Shown here one piece after another: positions 23,752 to 34,292 of a DNA stretch of 59,160 nucleotides; within the stretch, counting starts at the first letter, position 1, and the number at the start of each line of letters is the position of its first letter. The stretch spans positions 1-59,160 of the forward strand of contig DVKK01000042.1 of NCBI GenBank assembly GCA_018716085.1, read 5' to 3'. Origin of the DNA: Candidatus Ornithoclostridium excrementipullorum. GTDB taxonomy: Bacteria; Bacillota; Clostridia; Christensenellales; UBA3700. Both the position numbers and the translations under genes were made by a program. The notes under the pieces were generated by a model, which did not search any database, was not told the origin of the DNA, and saw only the letters and a program-made list of their open reading frames with translations.

Positions 23752-24999
23752 TTACGTATAATTTTTTATTTTGCTCATATCGGGATAAGCACCCGCTTCC
23801 GCCGTCGTATAAAAAAGCATATCCAGCTTTTCGTCTATCTGTTCTTCCGTATACTGGGAGATCGTACATTCTCCGAGATTGTACACTCCGTTGAACACCG
23901 CGTCCTCTCCTACAAGATACGCTATCGCCCCGGCTCCACTATTGTCCGTATAAGGAAATTCAAGCTGCACCTTTCCCGTATTCACGCAGTTGGTCATCTC
24001 TCCGTATTGCTCGGTCACAAAAGACGCCATATGTGTACGACAGCCGTTATATTCAGACGTCAGATCCCCGACATTGAGACAGTTTTCTATCTTTCCGTAA
24101 TTCCTGTATGCGAAATAGCCGTAGTTCAACGGCGCATGAGTATCGCTGAACGGATCTCTCGCGTAATCATGGAAATGCACGTTCATCTTGACGTTTTTTA
24201 TCGTGCCGTAATTGTTTTCGCACACTACGTTAGAAAACTCTCTCATGGGCTGCAATCTGCCCTGCATATAAAAGAATGCGTTCTGGATCACTCCGTCCTC
24301 TTCCAATGTCGTCACCAATGTGCTTGATCCGCTTATTCTGAGCGCATAGTTATTTCCGTTGAATATGCCCGAATAGGTTTCCGGCAGATAATCTTCCGCC
24401 CATGACACACGAATATCCTCAGTCAAAATCATATTTTCGTTTCCCAAAAGTAATTCGGATTGATTACCTCTGCATACCTTATATAAAACGCTATCCACTT
24501 CCACTGTCTCCGCGTCGTCAGGGATATACACGTGTCCTTCGCGGTTGTCGTAGTTGCGGCCCTCTATCTCACTCTCGGGAGGCAGATTGGTCTGCTTCAC
24601 GTTCACCGTCAGCGTGTACGAATTGGACAGCTCGCCGTTGGTCACTTTTATTTTAAACTTTGCTTCCCGATTGTTTACATATATCTTGTCGAGGAACGTA
24701 TAATATCCCCCCTCGTTTTCGTAAAATACGGTGTATTCCGCTCCCGGGCTGACTATCAGATCGTCTATCCGAAGATAATTGGTGTACGGTACATCTACTG
24801 TCAGGTCGCTCGAACCTTCGTAACCGAAATTGTAATTTATATCCTTCCATTCCGCCATATAGCCGTTGACCCTTACAGCCACCAGATCCGCGCTCGGCTC
24901 GGGCGCTTCCTCGCCGTCGTCACACGCCGCAAAACACGCGATCACGCTTACCGCTACCGCTACTATCAATACAAGCATTGCGAATTTTCTGAGTTTCAT
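23752..24999 (-). CDS. Lipoprotein of unknown function, partner of the giant surface protein
   Basis: The 415-residue protein has a signal peptide and a CFAAC lipobox. A Cadherin-like beta domain region (about 35-140) is followed by turn-rich repeats such as NNYGTIKNVKMN, NYGKIENCLNVGD and QYGEMTNCVNTGK, which resemble GLUG-type repeats of surface proteins. It precedes the giant surface protein in one operon, so the two may act together outside the cell. The DNA encoding its last 30 or so residues plus the following ribosome site is duplicated upstream of it (25004-25111), evidence of a former tandem copy. Confidence 0.82.
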   Translation of the reverse strand: MKLRKFAMLVLIVAVAVSVIACFAACDDGEEAPEPSADLVAVRVNGYMAEWKDINYNFGYEGSSDLTVDVPYTNYLRIDDLIVSPGAEYTVFYENEGGYYTFLDKIYVNNREAKFKIKVTNGELSNSYTLTVNVKQTNLPPESEIEGRNYDNREGHVYIPDDAETVEVDSVLYKVCRGNQSELLLGNENMILTEDIRVSWAEDYLPETYSGIFNGNNYALRISGSSTLVTTLEEDGVIQNAFFYMQGRLQPMREFSNVVCENNYGTIKNVKMNVHFHDYARDPFSDTHAPLNYGYFAYRNYGKIENCLNVGDLTSEYNGCRTHMASFVTEQYGEMTNCVNTGKVQLEFPYTDNSGAGAIAYLVGEDAVFNGVYNLGECTISQYTEEQIDEKLDMLFYTTAEAGAYPDMSKIKNYT

Positions 25000-25003
25000 A
25001 TAA

Positions 25004-25111
25004 TACCTCCTTTTTACGTATAATTTTTTATTTTGCTCATATCGGGATAAGCACCCGCTTCCGCCGTCGTATAAAAAAGCATATCCGGCTTTTCGTCTAT
25101 TCTGTTCTTCC
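25004..25111 (-). pseudogene. Remnant 3' end of a second lipoprotein copy
   Basis: This segment matches 23742-23848 with only a few changes and one extra base. On the minus strand it still spells DMLFYTTAEAGAYPDMSKI and the stop, then a ribosome site just before the present lipoprotein ATG. It is the leftover of a tandem paralogue located upstream. Confidence 0.85.
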
Positions 25112-25353
25112 TTTTAATATTTACTTCTCCACCGCAACGCGGATCTTGTCATGTGTGAGAGCTACCGCCGGGCAATCGGCGGAATATCTCCGTAAAGAAA
25201 GTCGCAAAACACAAAAAAACCGCCGCAAAAACATTACGCTTTTTGCGTGCGGCAGAAACGCCGATATTGCGGCGTCTTCGACGATCTGTATTTTGCAACG
25301 CAGGATCTAATGATAATATCCGTAAGAGTTCCCCCCTTCTTTCTTATATTTAT

Positions 25354-25382
25354 ATTCTACTATATCCCCGCGCATATGTCTA
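25354..25382 (-). promoter_or_regulatory. Promoter of the surface-protein operon
   Basis: TAGACA (25377-25382), 17 bases, TAGAAT (25354-25359). It gives a leader of about 350 bases that contains the paralogue remnant; I see no riboswitch in the leader. Confidence 0.6.
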
Positions 25383-25536
25383 CCTTTTGACACGTCTCCG
25401 CGATCGGAATTTGCGTAAAGAGCCGTCGATCGCGGAAGAGCGTATTGCGACTTTGCGCGTAAAATATTAAAATATATTCCTAAAAAGATAAATAATCCGA
25501 AAAAGTCCGTTTTCGTTGTTTTTTCGTCGGGCGACG

Positions 25537-25566
25537 TAAAAATAAGACTCCGCCGAAGCGGAGCCT
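25537..25566 (-). terminator. guaB terminator
   Basis: Minus-strand GGCTCCGC-TTCG-GCGGAGTC with a stable UUCG tetraloop, followed by TTATTTTTA. Confidence 0.85.
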
Positions 25567-25585
25567 TTGTCTAAGGTACGCCCTC

Positions 25586-27095
<1,510 letters not shown>

Positions 27096-27242
27096 ACACT
27101 TTGAAGCGGTATTCGACTTTTTCGACGCGGACGCGGCGCCGTTCTTCGATTTTTCCGTCACTTTTCGGAGCCTGTGTCGGATACCGAACAATCGGGGACT
27201 TTTTGTCCGATATTTTTTCCGACTCAATATATTTGCGCCGGC

Positions 27243-27271
27243 TTGTCTTTTTCTCCGAATGATGTTATCAT
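27243..27271 (+). promoter_or_regulatory. Promoter of the first GH3 gene
   Basis: TTGTCT (27243-27248), 17 bases, TATCAT (27266-27271). Confidence 0.55.
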
Positions 27272-27332
27272 ATTAACAACCCGAGCCCGAGGGCGCGGAA
27301 AAGTAACCGAAGAAGTACCGGGGAGCGCAACT

Positions 27333-29855
27333 ATGACCGAACAGGAAATCCTATCGACAGTCGAGCAACTTACGCCGAAAGAAAAAGCCGCGTTGTGCAG
27401 CGGCAAAGACTTCTGGACCACGAAATCCGTAGAAAGACTGAACGTGGGAAGTTTCGTCATGTCCGACGGACCGCACGGTCTGCGTAAGGAAAACGAAGAC
27501 GACGACAATCTCGGCATGAAGATGTCTTTCCCTGCGACCGCTTTCCCTCCCGCAGTCAATATGGCGAGTTCCTGGGATCCGGAGCTCGTGCGCGAGATCG
27601 GCGTCGCTCTGGGCGAGCAATGCCTGGATCAGAAAGTCGACATCATTCTCGGCCCCGGAGCGAATATAAAGCGCTCTCCCCTTTGCGGCCGCAATTTCGA
27701 ATATTTTTCGGAAGATCCCTATCTTGCGGGCAAACTGGGCACCGCTTATATCAAAGGCGTCGAGTCCACGGGGATCGGTACGTCGCTCAAACATTTCGCT
27801 GCCAACAACAACGAATATCTGCGCATGACGATCAACAGCGTAGTCGATGAACGCGCTCTGCGCGAGATATATCTGTCCGCTTTCGAAGAGAGCGTGAAAC
27901 AGGGCAAACCCCGCACCGTCATGGCGTCGTACAACAAGATAAACGGCGTGTACGCGACGGACAATCCGAGACTTCTCACGGACATTCTGCGCAAAGAATG
28001 GGGCTTCGACGGACTGGTCGTCAGCGACTGGAACGCGACAAACGACCGCGTGGCGGGCGTAAAAGCGGGCATGGATCTCGAAATGCCTACCAGCGGCAGC
28101 AAAAACGACCGCCGCATCCTCTCCGCTCTCAAAAACGGCGATCTGACCGAGCGGGAACTCGATACCGTCACCGAAAGGATACTCCGCACGCTCTGTCAGT
28201 GCGAAGCAGGACGAAAAGATTTTTCCGCGGATTACGACAAAGCTCACGCGCTTGCGAAACGCGCCGCCTGCGAATCCGTGATATTGATGAAAAACGACGA
28301 CGGACTTCTGCCTCTGAGCGAAGGACAGCCGCTGCTCGTTCTGGGCAAACTCGCCCGTCACAGCCGCTATCAGGGAGCCGGTTCGAGCAGGATAAACCCG
28401 TACAAGCTCGTTTCGCTGTGCGACGCGCTTGACGCGGAAGGGATAAAATACGAATACCGCGACGCCTATTCGCTCGACGGCGACGGAAAAGATTCCGTCC
28501 TCGAAGCCGAAGCGCTTGCCGCCGCCGAAAATTTCGACGGCACGATATTGTGCTGCATCGGTCTGACCGACAGCTACGAAAGCGAAGGCTACGACCGCAG
28601 TCATATGCGTCTGCCCGACGCGCACAACGACCTCGTGTCGAGGCTCGCGGCGCTGGGCAAAAAGACCGTGTTCCTGCTGTTCGGCGGATCGCCCGTGGAA
28701 ATGCCGTGGCTGGACCTCGCGTCCACTCTCGTCAACGCCTACCTTCCCGGCGAAGCGGGCGGCGAGGCTCTCACGGACATCATATTCGGCAGAGTCAATC
28801 CTTCGGGAAAACTGGCGGAAACGTATCCGTTCGCGCTGGAAGACAACGTCAACGCGCAATACTTCCCGATGGGTCCCAAAAACGTGGAATACCGAGAAAG
28901 CATCTTCGTGGGATACAGATATTTCGACAGCGCGCACAAGGACGTCGCTTTCCCGTTCGGACACGGTCTGAGTTATACGCGATTCGAATACGGCGATCTG
29001 TCCGTGAGCGACGACAAGGTATCCTTTAAGATCAAAAACGTGGGCGATCGCGCGGGAGCCGAAGTCGCGCAGCTGTATATCCGCGACCTCTCCCCCGTCG
29101 TTTTCAAAGCGGATAAGGAACTCAAAGGCTTCGCCAAACCGTTCCTGCAACCGGGCGAAGAAATAACGGTGGAACTGCCGCTGAACAAAAGGTCTTTCGC
29201 TTTCTACAATACCGAAACAGAAAGTTGGTACGCCGCGAGCGGAGAATACGAGATCCTCGTCGGTTCGTCGTCGCGCGACATCAGACTGTCGCAAAAGAGA
29301 TATTTCCGTCTGGACGATCCGCAGCCCGTCAGGGATCTGCGCAAAGAGTGCCCTGTCTACTACGCCTTGGACAACGCCGCGGATATACCCGACGACGACT
29401 TCAAAGCGCTTTACGGAGCGCCCATACCTCCGAACCTGCCGAGCAAGCGCGGCGAATTCGACGAAAACACCACGATAGGCGAATTCGGGTGCTGCCTTAT
29501 CGGCAAGATAATACTCAAACTCGCGCCGTCGATCATCAAGACCCAGGTCCCCAACGCGGACATGACCACAATGCTTATACTTACGCAGGGAATGAAGAGC
29601 ATGCCTCTACGCGGACTCGTAGGCATATCGAGCGGCATAATCGACAGCCGCCTTGTGGACGGTCTGCTGTATTGGGGCAACAAAAAGCGCTTCAAAGGTC
29701 TTATCAAAATGATCCACGGACTGATATGCTCTCTCGACAACATCGCCCGTAAGGATGAACGCAACCGCCAGCGCAAGGAGATGAAAAAACGTCTTAAAGC
29801 CGAAGAGAAAGCTCGCGCCGCGGAGGAAAAAGCCGGACGAACGGACGGACGCTGA
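27333..29855 (+). CDS. GH3 family beta-glucosidase (paralogue A)
   Basis: This 840-residue cytoplasmic enzyme lacks a signal peptide and should hydrolyse beta-glucosides or related short oligosaccharides. The nucleophile is Asp232 in LVVSDW; GPGANIKRSPLCGRNFEYFSEDP is the usual N-terminal barrel signature. A second alpha/beta domain and a fibronectin-III-like domain (FGHGLSYTRFEY onward) follow. After about residue 690 there is an extension of roughly 120 residues, partly hydrophobic, ending in a basic coiled tail. The start at 27333 follows GGGGAG. It is related to the GH3 gene at 43819-46302, which has the same type of extension. The specific sugar is not deducible. Confidence 0.92.
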   Translation: MTEQEILSTVEQLTPKEKAALCSGKDFWTTKSVERLNVGSFVMSDGPHGLRKENEDDDNLGMKMSFPATAFPPAVNMASSWDPELVREIGVALGEQCLDQKVDIILGPGANIKRSPLCGRNFEYFSEDPYLAGKLGTAYIKGVESTGIGTSLKHFAANNNEYLRMTINSVVDERALREIYLSAFEESVKQGKPRTVMASYNKINGVYATDNPRLLTDILRKEWGFDGLVVSDWNATNDRVAGVKAGMDLEMPTSGSKNDRRILSALKNGDLTERELDTVTERILRTLCQCEAGRKDFSADYDKAHALAKRAACESVILMKNDDGLLPLSEGQPLLVLGKLARHSRYQGAGSSRINPYKLVSLCDALDAEGIKYEYRDAYSLDGDGKDSVLEAEALAAAENFDGTILCCIGLTDSYESEGYDRSHMRLPDAHNDLVSRLAALGKKTVFLLFGGSPVEMPWLDLASTLVNAYLPGEAGGEALTDIIFGRVNPSGKLAETYPFALEDNVNAQYFPMGPKNVEYRESIFVGYRYFDSAHKDVAFPFGHGLSYTRFEYGDLSVSDDKVSFKIKNVGDRAGAEVAQLYIRDLSPVVFKADKELKGFAKPFLQPGEEITVELPLNKRSFAFYNTETESWYAASGEYEILVGSSSRDIRLSQKRYFRLDDPQPVRDLRKECPVYYALDNAADIPDDDFKALYGAPIPPNLPSKRGEFDENTTIGEFGCCLIGKIILKLAPSIIKTQVPNADMTTMLILTQGMKSMPLRGLVGISSGIIDSRLVDGLLYWGNKKRFKGLIKMIHGLICSLDNIARKDERNRQRKEMKKRLKAEEKARAAEEKAGRTDGR

Positions 29856-29884
29856 CGGATCGTCGGCGTAAAAACACGACAACG

Positions 29885-29917
29885 CAAAGGAACGGGACGA
29901 TCCCGTTCCTTTTGCTT
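29885..29917 (+). terminator. GH3 paralogue A terminator (bidirectional)
   Basis: GGAACGGGA-CGA-TCCCGTTCC stem followed by TTTTGCTTT. Confidence 0.85.
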
Positions 29918-29963
29918 TGAAGCGAATGCGGTTTTACGGAAATTTTCCCTGCCCGTGAACGTT

Positions 29964-30680
29964 TTACGGTCTTACCCTGCTGGTGACGACCTCTCCCGTC
30001 AACGGATCGAGAAGCACGCTCATGTCGTCGTTTCTGTCCGCAACGAAAGATACGTACCAATAGTATTCGCTGTCCATATCCGTCTTGCCGTTGACGAATC
30101 TTATGTATATCTCGCGCTGCATACCGCCCTCGGCGGCAAGTTCGGCGTCTATCTCCGCCTTGAAATGATTGTAAGCCGCGTCGAGAGCTTGCAGCGGAGT
30201 GATCGCTCCTTCCATCTTGTCGGCAAGCTCGAACGTTATCGGCGCGTCGGGAGCGGCGCTGTCGGTCACCGTAAGAGTTTGAAGCGCTCCGAGCGCGGAC
30301 GCGTTCTCGATCTTGGCGACGAGTCTGTTGCCGATCACGCTGCGCGAAAGCGTACCCTCGACTTTGCCGTCGGCTCCCCGGAGCGCATACGTATAGGTCG
30401 ATTCTTCCGCGATCTGAGGTAGCGTTACTATCACGCTGGTCACGGTTTCCATGTCGCCCACGCTGCCGTCCGCGACGAATACCGTTTCCCGATCGAGCGT
30501 GGACACGGACACGTGCGCGTCGTCGGTCTGTCCGATATACTGCGTCGTCTGGCGGCTGCTGACCTTTTCGTCGAGCTGTTCGAGCACGGTCAGAGGTTCG
30601 TCGCACGCCGCAAAGCCGAAAAGGCACGCAGTCAATGCTGCGATGCATACTGCGATGATCAATAATTTCTTTTTTGCCAT
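29964..30680 (-). CDS. Lipoprotein with PepSY-like C-terminal part
   Basis: The 238-residue product has a signal peptide and lipobox GFAAC. The C-terminal half (ALDAAYNHFKAEI...YYWYVSF...VLLDPLTGEV) resembles PepSY-type domains, which often inhibit or bind other proteins at the membrane; the middle is not recognised. A GGAGGG ribosome site precedes the ATG. It stands alone between the rpiB terminator and the GH3 terminator. Confidence 0.75.
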   Translation of the reverse strand: MAKKKLLIIAVCIAALTACLFGFAACDEPLTVLEQLDEKVSSRQTTQYIGQTDDAHVSVSTLDRETVFVADGSVGDMETVTSVIVTLPQIAEESTYTYALRGADGKVEGTLSRSVIGNRLVAKIENASALGALQTLTVTDSAAPDAPITFELADKMEGAITPLQALDAAYNHFKAEIDAELAAEGGMQREIYIRFVNGKTDMDSEYYWYVSFVADRNDDMSVLLDPLTGEVVTSRVRP

Positions 30681-30792
30681 AAACCCTCCGTTGGTACGCT
30701 ATATGTTACTACGCCCCCTACAAGGTTATGACAACAAAATCGCGCGTCGGCTCTCTCCGTCCGGCTCATCCCGAGCCGCGAACGTACGGGCG

Positions 30793-30825
30793 AAACGAAA
30801 AAAGACGCCGTATGCGTCTTTTCGT
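30793..30825 (-). terminator. Terminator of the ywlC-ywlE-rpiB cluster
   Basis: Minus-strand AAAAGACGC-ATACG-GCGTCTTTT stem followed by TTCGTTT, about 90 bases past the rpiB stop. Confidence 0.75.
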
Positions 30826-30914
30826 TCACGGGATATCCTCCCCGTGCGTTCTCCGGTCTTTCGGCAAATGTCGCTTTCGTTTACCGAAGAGAGGTCTTTG
30901 CCTCCGATACGATA

Positions 30915-31364
30915 TTACTTGAAATACTTATCCTCTATGGCGGATATCTTGTCTATCCTGTTTTTGTGCCTGCCGCCCCCGAAAGGCGTGTCCAGCCATA
31001 TGCCCACGAGTTTCGCCGCCGTTTCCGGCGACATTATCCTTCCGCCCAACGCTATTATGTTGGCACAGTTGTGTTCGGCGATCATCTGCGCGGTGAATTC
31101 GTCGTGGCAGACCGCCGCGCGTATCCCCTTGACCTTGTTGGCGGCGATGGAGATGCCTATCCCCGTACCGCACATCAGCACGCCCTTGTCGCACTCGCCG
31201 CTCGCGACGCTCTCCGCCACTTTCAGCGCATAATCGGGATAATCCACCGATTCTCCGTCGAAACAGCCTTTGTCCGCTATCTCGATGCCTCTCTTTTGCA
31301 GTTCGGCGACTATCGCGGGTTTGAGCACTATCCCGCCGTGGTCGCATCCCATAGCTATCTTCAT
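30915..31364 (-). CDS. rpiB: Ribose-5-phosphate isomerase B
   Basis: RpiB interconverts ribose 5-phosphate and ribulose 5-phosphate in the pentose phosphate pathway. The 149-residue protein has CDHGG at the start, catalytic Cys65 in MCGTGIGIS and the HNCANIIALGGR segment. AAGGAGATATAG precedes the ATG. It follows ywlE by about 32 bases, the same order as in Bacillus subtilis (ywlF). Confidence 0.95.
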   Translation of the reverse strand: MKIAMGCDHGGIVLKPAIVAELQKRGIEIADKGCFDGESVDYPDYALKVAESVASGECDKGVLMCGTGIGISIAANKVKGIRAAVCHDEFTAQMIAEHNCANIIALGGRIMSPETAAKLVGIWLDTPFGGGRHKNRIDKISAIEDKYFK

Positions 31365-31396
31365 CTATATCTCCTTCCGACGGCACGCCGTCGTCT

Positions 31397-31831
31397 TTAT
31401 TTGCCGCAGAATCTGTCCAGCACCGCCGCCGCGAGCGATTCGAGCTGTCTTGCGCACTCCTCGTAGACCTCTTCGCCGCCGCCGTACGGATCGGGTATCT
31501 CGTGTCCTATAAAATCGTTGGCTGAATACAGCTTCGACGGGTCGGCGAATTTTTCGAGCGCAAGCTTGTGGATAGGCGTCATACATATCACCGCGTCGCT
31601 GTCGGAAAGGTCTTTTTCGGTGACCTTTTTACTTTGATGCGTAAAGAATATGCCCCGTGCGGCGACCGCCTTCGCGGCATTCTCCGTCATGGGATCGCCG
31701 TAAGGACAGCCCGTGCCGGCACTGTCGACGACGACGTCGTTCAAACCTCTGCTCTCCGCCATCCATTCGGTGATAGCCTGCGCCATAGGCGAGCGGCAAG
31801 TATTGCCGGTGCATACGTACAAAATCTTCAT
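31397..31831 (-). CDS. ywlE: Low-molecular-weight protein phosphatase, probable arginine phosphatase
   Basis: The 144-residue protein has the P-loop CTGNTCRS (Cys7, Arg13) and the general acid Asp114 in IPDPYGG. Thr11 in the loop is the residue that in B. subtilis YwlE favours phospho-arginine over phospho-tyrosine. It would therefore remove phosphate from arginines added by McsB and so affect ClpCP-directed protein turnover. No mcsB lies in this window. The gene is between ywlC and rpiB, as in Bacillus. Confidence 0.88.
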   Translation of the reverse strand: MKILYVCTGNTCRSPMAQAITEWMAESRGLNDVVVDSAGTGCPYGDPMTENAAKAVAARGIFFTHQSKKVTEKDLSDSDAVICMTPIHKLALEKFADPSKLYSANDFIGHEIPDPYGGGEEVYEECARQLESLAAAVLDRFCGK

Positions 31832-31861
31832 ATTTTCCCTCTTTTACGGATACGTATCCGT

Positions 31862-32860
31862 TTATTTCGGCAGTCCGACCCTGCGGCCTCCCGCCGATTT
31901 GTTTACTCTGTTCATGACCGAGCCGCATATACCGTCGTCGCCCAGATCGACGAATATGATGCCGTCGGCGTGTTTTTCGGCATACCTCAGCGCTCCGTAC
32001 ACGTTGCGGCACACCTCTTCGTCCGTCTTTCCCAACGACAGAACGCCTTCTCGTCCCAACGCTTTACAGTCGCTCTCCCTCGCCAGTATAAGATAACGCT
32101 TGCCTTCCGCTCTGCGCGCGGCGTATTCGGCGGCAGCCGCGTCGGGTCCGTCCGCGACCACCGTGTCGCACTTCGGCGCATAATGCTTGTATTTCATGCC
32201 CGGAGCCTTGGCGACTTTGACCTCGCCGCGGAAAGTGGTCACCTCTCCCAACACCTCAGTCAGCATTTCCTCGGTGACTGCGCCGGGTCGAAGGATCGTA
32301 GGCACGTCGGAAGAAAGGTCGATTATCGTGGATTCTATCCCCACTCCGCACTCTCCGCCGTCTATGATCAAAGGTATCCTGCCTTTCAGATCCTCGTAAA
32401 CGTGAGCCGCGCTTGTAGGAGATATGTGCGCGGATACGTTTGCCGACGGAGCGGCTATCGGTACGCCGCACTCCCGTATGAACTCCCGCGCGACTTCGTG
32501 CGACGGCATCCTTATGCCTACCGTAGGCAAACCCGCGCTGACCGCGTTCGGTACGGCGGGACTTTTGGGAAGTATCAAGGTGACGGGACCCGGCATGAAC
32601 GCCTTCGCAACGGCTCGCGCCGCGTCGGAAAACTCCGTGACCAGACCTTCCGCCTGCTCCGTATCCGCGATGTGGACTATCAGAGGATTGTCCGAAGGTC
32701 TGCCCTTCGCCCTGTATATTTCCGCCACCGCGTCGGCGTTGTACGCGTCCGCGCCGAGTCCGTAGACCGTCTCGGTCGGAAAGGCGACGACTCCGCCGCG
32801 TTTTATTATTTCGGCGCCGCGCAGCAATGCGCCGCGGCCGCTCGCTATCTCGGTCTCCAT
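31862..32860 (-). CDS. ywlC: L-threonylcarbamoyladenylate synthase (Sua5 type)
   Basis: This enzyme makes threonylcarbamoyl-AMP from threonine, bicarbonate and ATP for the t6A37 modification of tRNAs. The 332-residue length fits the two-domain Sua5 form: YrdC domain with GGVVAFPTETVYGLG and KGRPSDNPLIVH, then a C-terminal Sua5 domain after an APGMKYKHYAP linker. No Shine-Dalgarno precedes the ATG at 32860; a TATCAT box lies 10 bases upstream, so the message may be leaderless. It heads the ywlC-ywlE-rpiB unit. Confidence 0.93.
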   Translation of the reverse strand: METEIASGRGALLRGAEIIKRGGVVAFPTETVYGLGADAYNADAVAEIYRAKGRPSDNPLIVHIADTEQAEGLVTEFSDAARAVAKAFMPGPVTLILPKSPAVPNAVSAGLPTVGIRMPSHEVAREFIRECGVPIAAPSANVSAHISPTSAAHVYEDLKGRIPLIIDGGECGVGIESTIIDLSSDVPTILRPGAVTEEMLTEVLGEVTTFRGEVKVAKAPGMKYKHYAPKCDTVVADGPDAAAAEYAARRAEGKRYLILARESDCKALGREGVLSLGKTDEEVCRNVYGALRYAEKHADGIIFVDLGDDGICGSVMNRVNKSAGGRRVGLPK

Positions 32861-32870
32861 CGTTATCTAT

Positions 32871-32900
32871 ATGATATCCCAAAGCGCGCGGCGAAGCAAA
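32871..32900 (-). promoter_or_regulatory. Probable ywlC promoter close to the start codon
   Basis: TTTGCT (32895-32900), 18 bases, TATCAT (32871-32876) on the minus strand, ending 10 bases before the ATG. Confidence 0.5.
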
Positions 32901-33065
32901 CGTTTTGCTCCATTTTGTCCGATAGGACGGTTTCGGCGCTTCCGCCGCCCGGAAGCTTTACGTTTTTTTGTCGCTTCTTGCGGAATTTTTTGCGCACGAA
33001 ACCGATACCGAAAGCCCGTTTTCCGCATTTTCACGCAAAAAAGCTCTCTTTTTCGATTTTACTTC

Positions 33066-33095
33066 TTTACAATCGGTATTATGATGTGGTATATT
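33066..33095 (+). promoter_or_regulatory. Promoter of the DUF1508 gene
   Basis: TTTACA (33066-33071), 18 bases, TATATT (33090-33095) with a TGG extended -10. Confidence 0.65.
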
Positions 33096-33136
33096 GATAT
33101 ATATAAACTGACGCAAGACGTCGAAAGGAGTTCATT

Positions 33137-34213
33137 ATGCCGGTCAACATAGTTTCGTCCGCTCTGACCGATCCCGCGTTCGGCAGCGGCATACCCGCAT
33201 ACGTATTCATCATCATAGCGGCGGTAGTGCTTATCGCCTGCGTGATCGTCATTATCGCAGTGTCGAAAGCCGGCACGAAAAAGGCGAAGAAAAAAGCGAA
33301 AAAGATCACCGACGAAGCGGAACAGACCGCACCTATCGACGAAGCCGCGCCGGAAGCGCAGCCCGTACCCGCGGAGAATGTTCCCGACGTCACGTCCACT
33401 TCGGGCGAGAACGAGGAAGTCAATCTCTCCACTCTGCCCGAGGACGCGCCGATAGAGGAAGCGCCCGTACCGGAAGCGACGGCGCCCGCGGAAGAGGTCA
33501 AAGCGGAAGAACCCGCTCCTCAGCCCGAACCCGAACCTGCTCCCGAGCCGCAGCCTGAACCGCAGCCCGAGCCCCAACCCGAACCGCAGCCCGCGGAAGA
33601 ACCCGCTCCCGCGCAGGAACCCGTCGCGGCGGAGACCGAACCCGCTGCCGCGGTTGCCGAAGCTCACGCCGAAGAACCGAAGCAGGACGCGGTAGTAGTC
33701 GCTCCCGCGAAGCCCAAGAGAGTCCCGCCCGTAAGGACGAAGAAAGACGCGGCGGCACCCGCCAAAAAGCCCGCTCCCGCGAAACAGGAGCCCAAAAAAG
33801 CCGAAGAAACCCCGACGGCAGGCAACGTCACCGTATTGTTTGACGCTCCCGCCACCGACGGTCCCAAAGGCAAATACGTCATCATCAAGGACGACGGCAA
33901 TCCGATGCGCCCCTACAAGTTTCAGCTCAAAGCCAACAACGGGCAGGTACTGTACGAGAGCGAAGGCTATAAGATCAAACCCAAGGCGAAGCAGATCGAA
34001 GCTTTCCGCAATACGATCAACAACGGCACGTCCGTTATCGACGAGGAAAAGAACGGCACGTTCAGATACAAACTTTTCAAAGCGGACGGCATTACGCTGT
34101 ACGGCGTAGGCGAAGGCTACAAGAGCAAAGCCGCCGCCGAGAGCGCGGTCGAATCGGTGAAATACTTCTGCAACGCGTCCAACACGCTGGAAGACACCAC
34201 GGTAGAAGCCTGA
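33137..34213 (+). CDS. Membrane-anchored protein with Pro/Glu-rich spacer and two DUF1508 repeats
   Basis: The 358-residue protein has one N-terminal membrane segment (about 18-42), a basic Lys-rich patch, an acidic region, then a rigid spacer of repeated PEPQ/PEPAP units (about 110-165), and finally two tandem DUF1508/YegP-like units: GKYVIIKDDGNPMRPYKFQL and GTFRYKLFKADGITLYG. The function of DUF1508 is unknown. AAAGGAG precedes the ATG. The N-terminus has no cleavage site, so the repeats probably face the cytoplasm, with the spacer holding them away from the membrane; topology is inferred. Confidence 0.85.
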   Translation: MPVNIVSSALTDPAFGSGIPAYVFIIIAAVVLIACVIVIIAVSKAGTKKAKKKAKKITDEAEQTAPIDEAAPEAQPVPAENVPDVTSTSGENEEVNLSTLPEDAPIEEAPVPEATAPAEEVKAEEPAPQPEPEPAPEPQPEPQPEPQPEPQPAEEPAPAQEPVAAETEPAAAVAEAHAEEPKQDAVVVAPAKPKRVPPVRTKKDAAAPAKKPAPAKQEPKKAEETPTAGNVTVLFDAPATDGPKGKYVIIKDDGNPMRPYKFQLKANNGQVLYESEGYKIKPKAKQIEAFRNTINNGTSVIDEEKNGTFRYKLFKADGITLYGVGEGYKSKAAAESAVESVKYFCNASNTLEDTTVEA

Positions 34214-34227
34214 ACTACGACGATTTA

Positions 34228-34262
34228 AAGAGCGCGCCCGATAAGGGGCGCGCTCTTTTCGT
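34228..34262. terminator. Bidirectional terminator
   Basis: GAGCGCGCCC-GATAAG-GGGCGCGCTC stem, TTTTCG on the plus side and TTTAAA on the minus side. It separates convergent DUF1508 and manA genes. Confidence 0.8.
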
Positions 34263-34292
34263 ATTCCCGAGCTAACGATACGATCGTGACCG

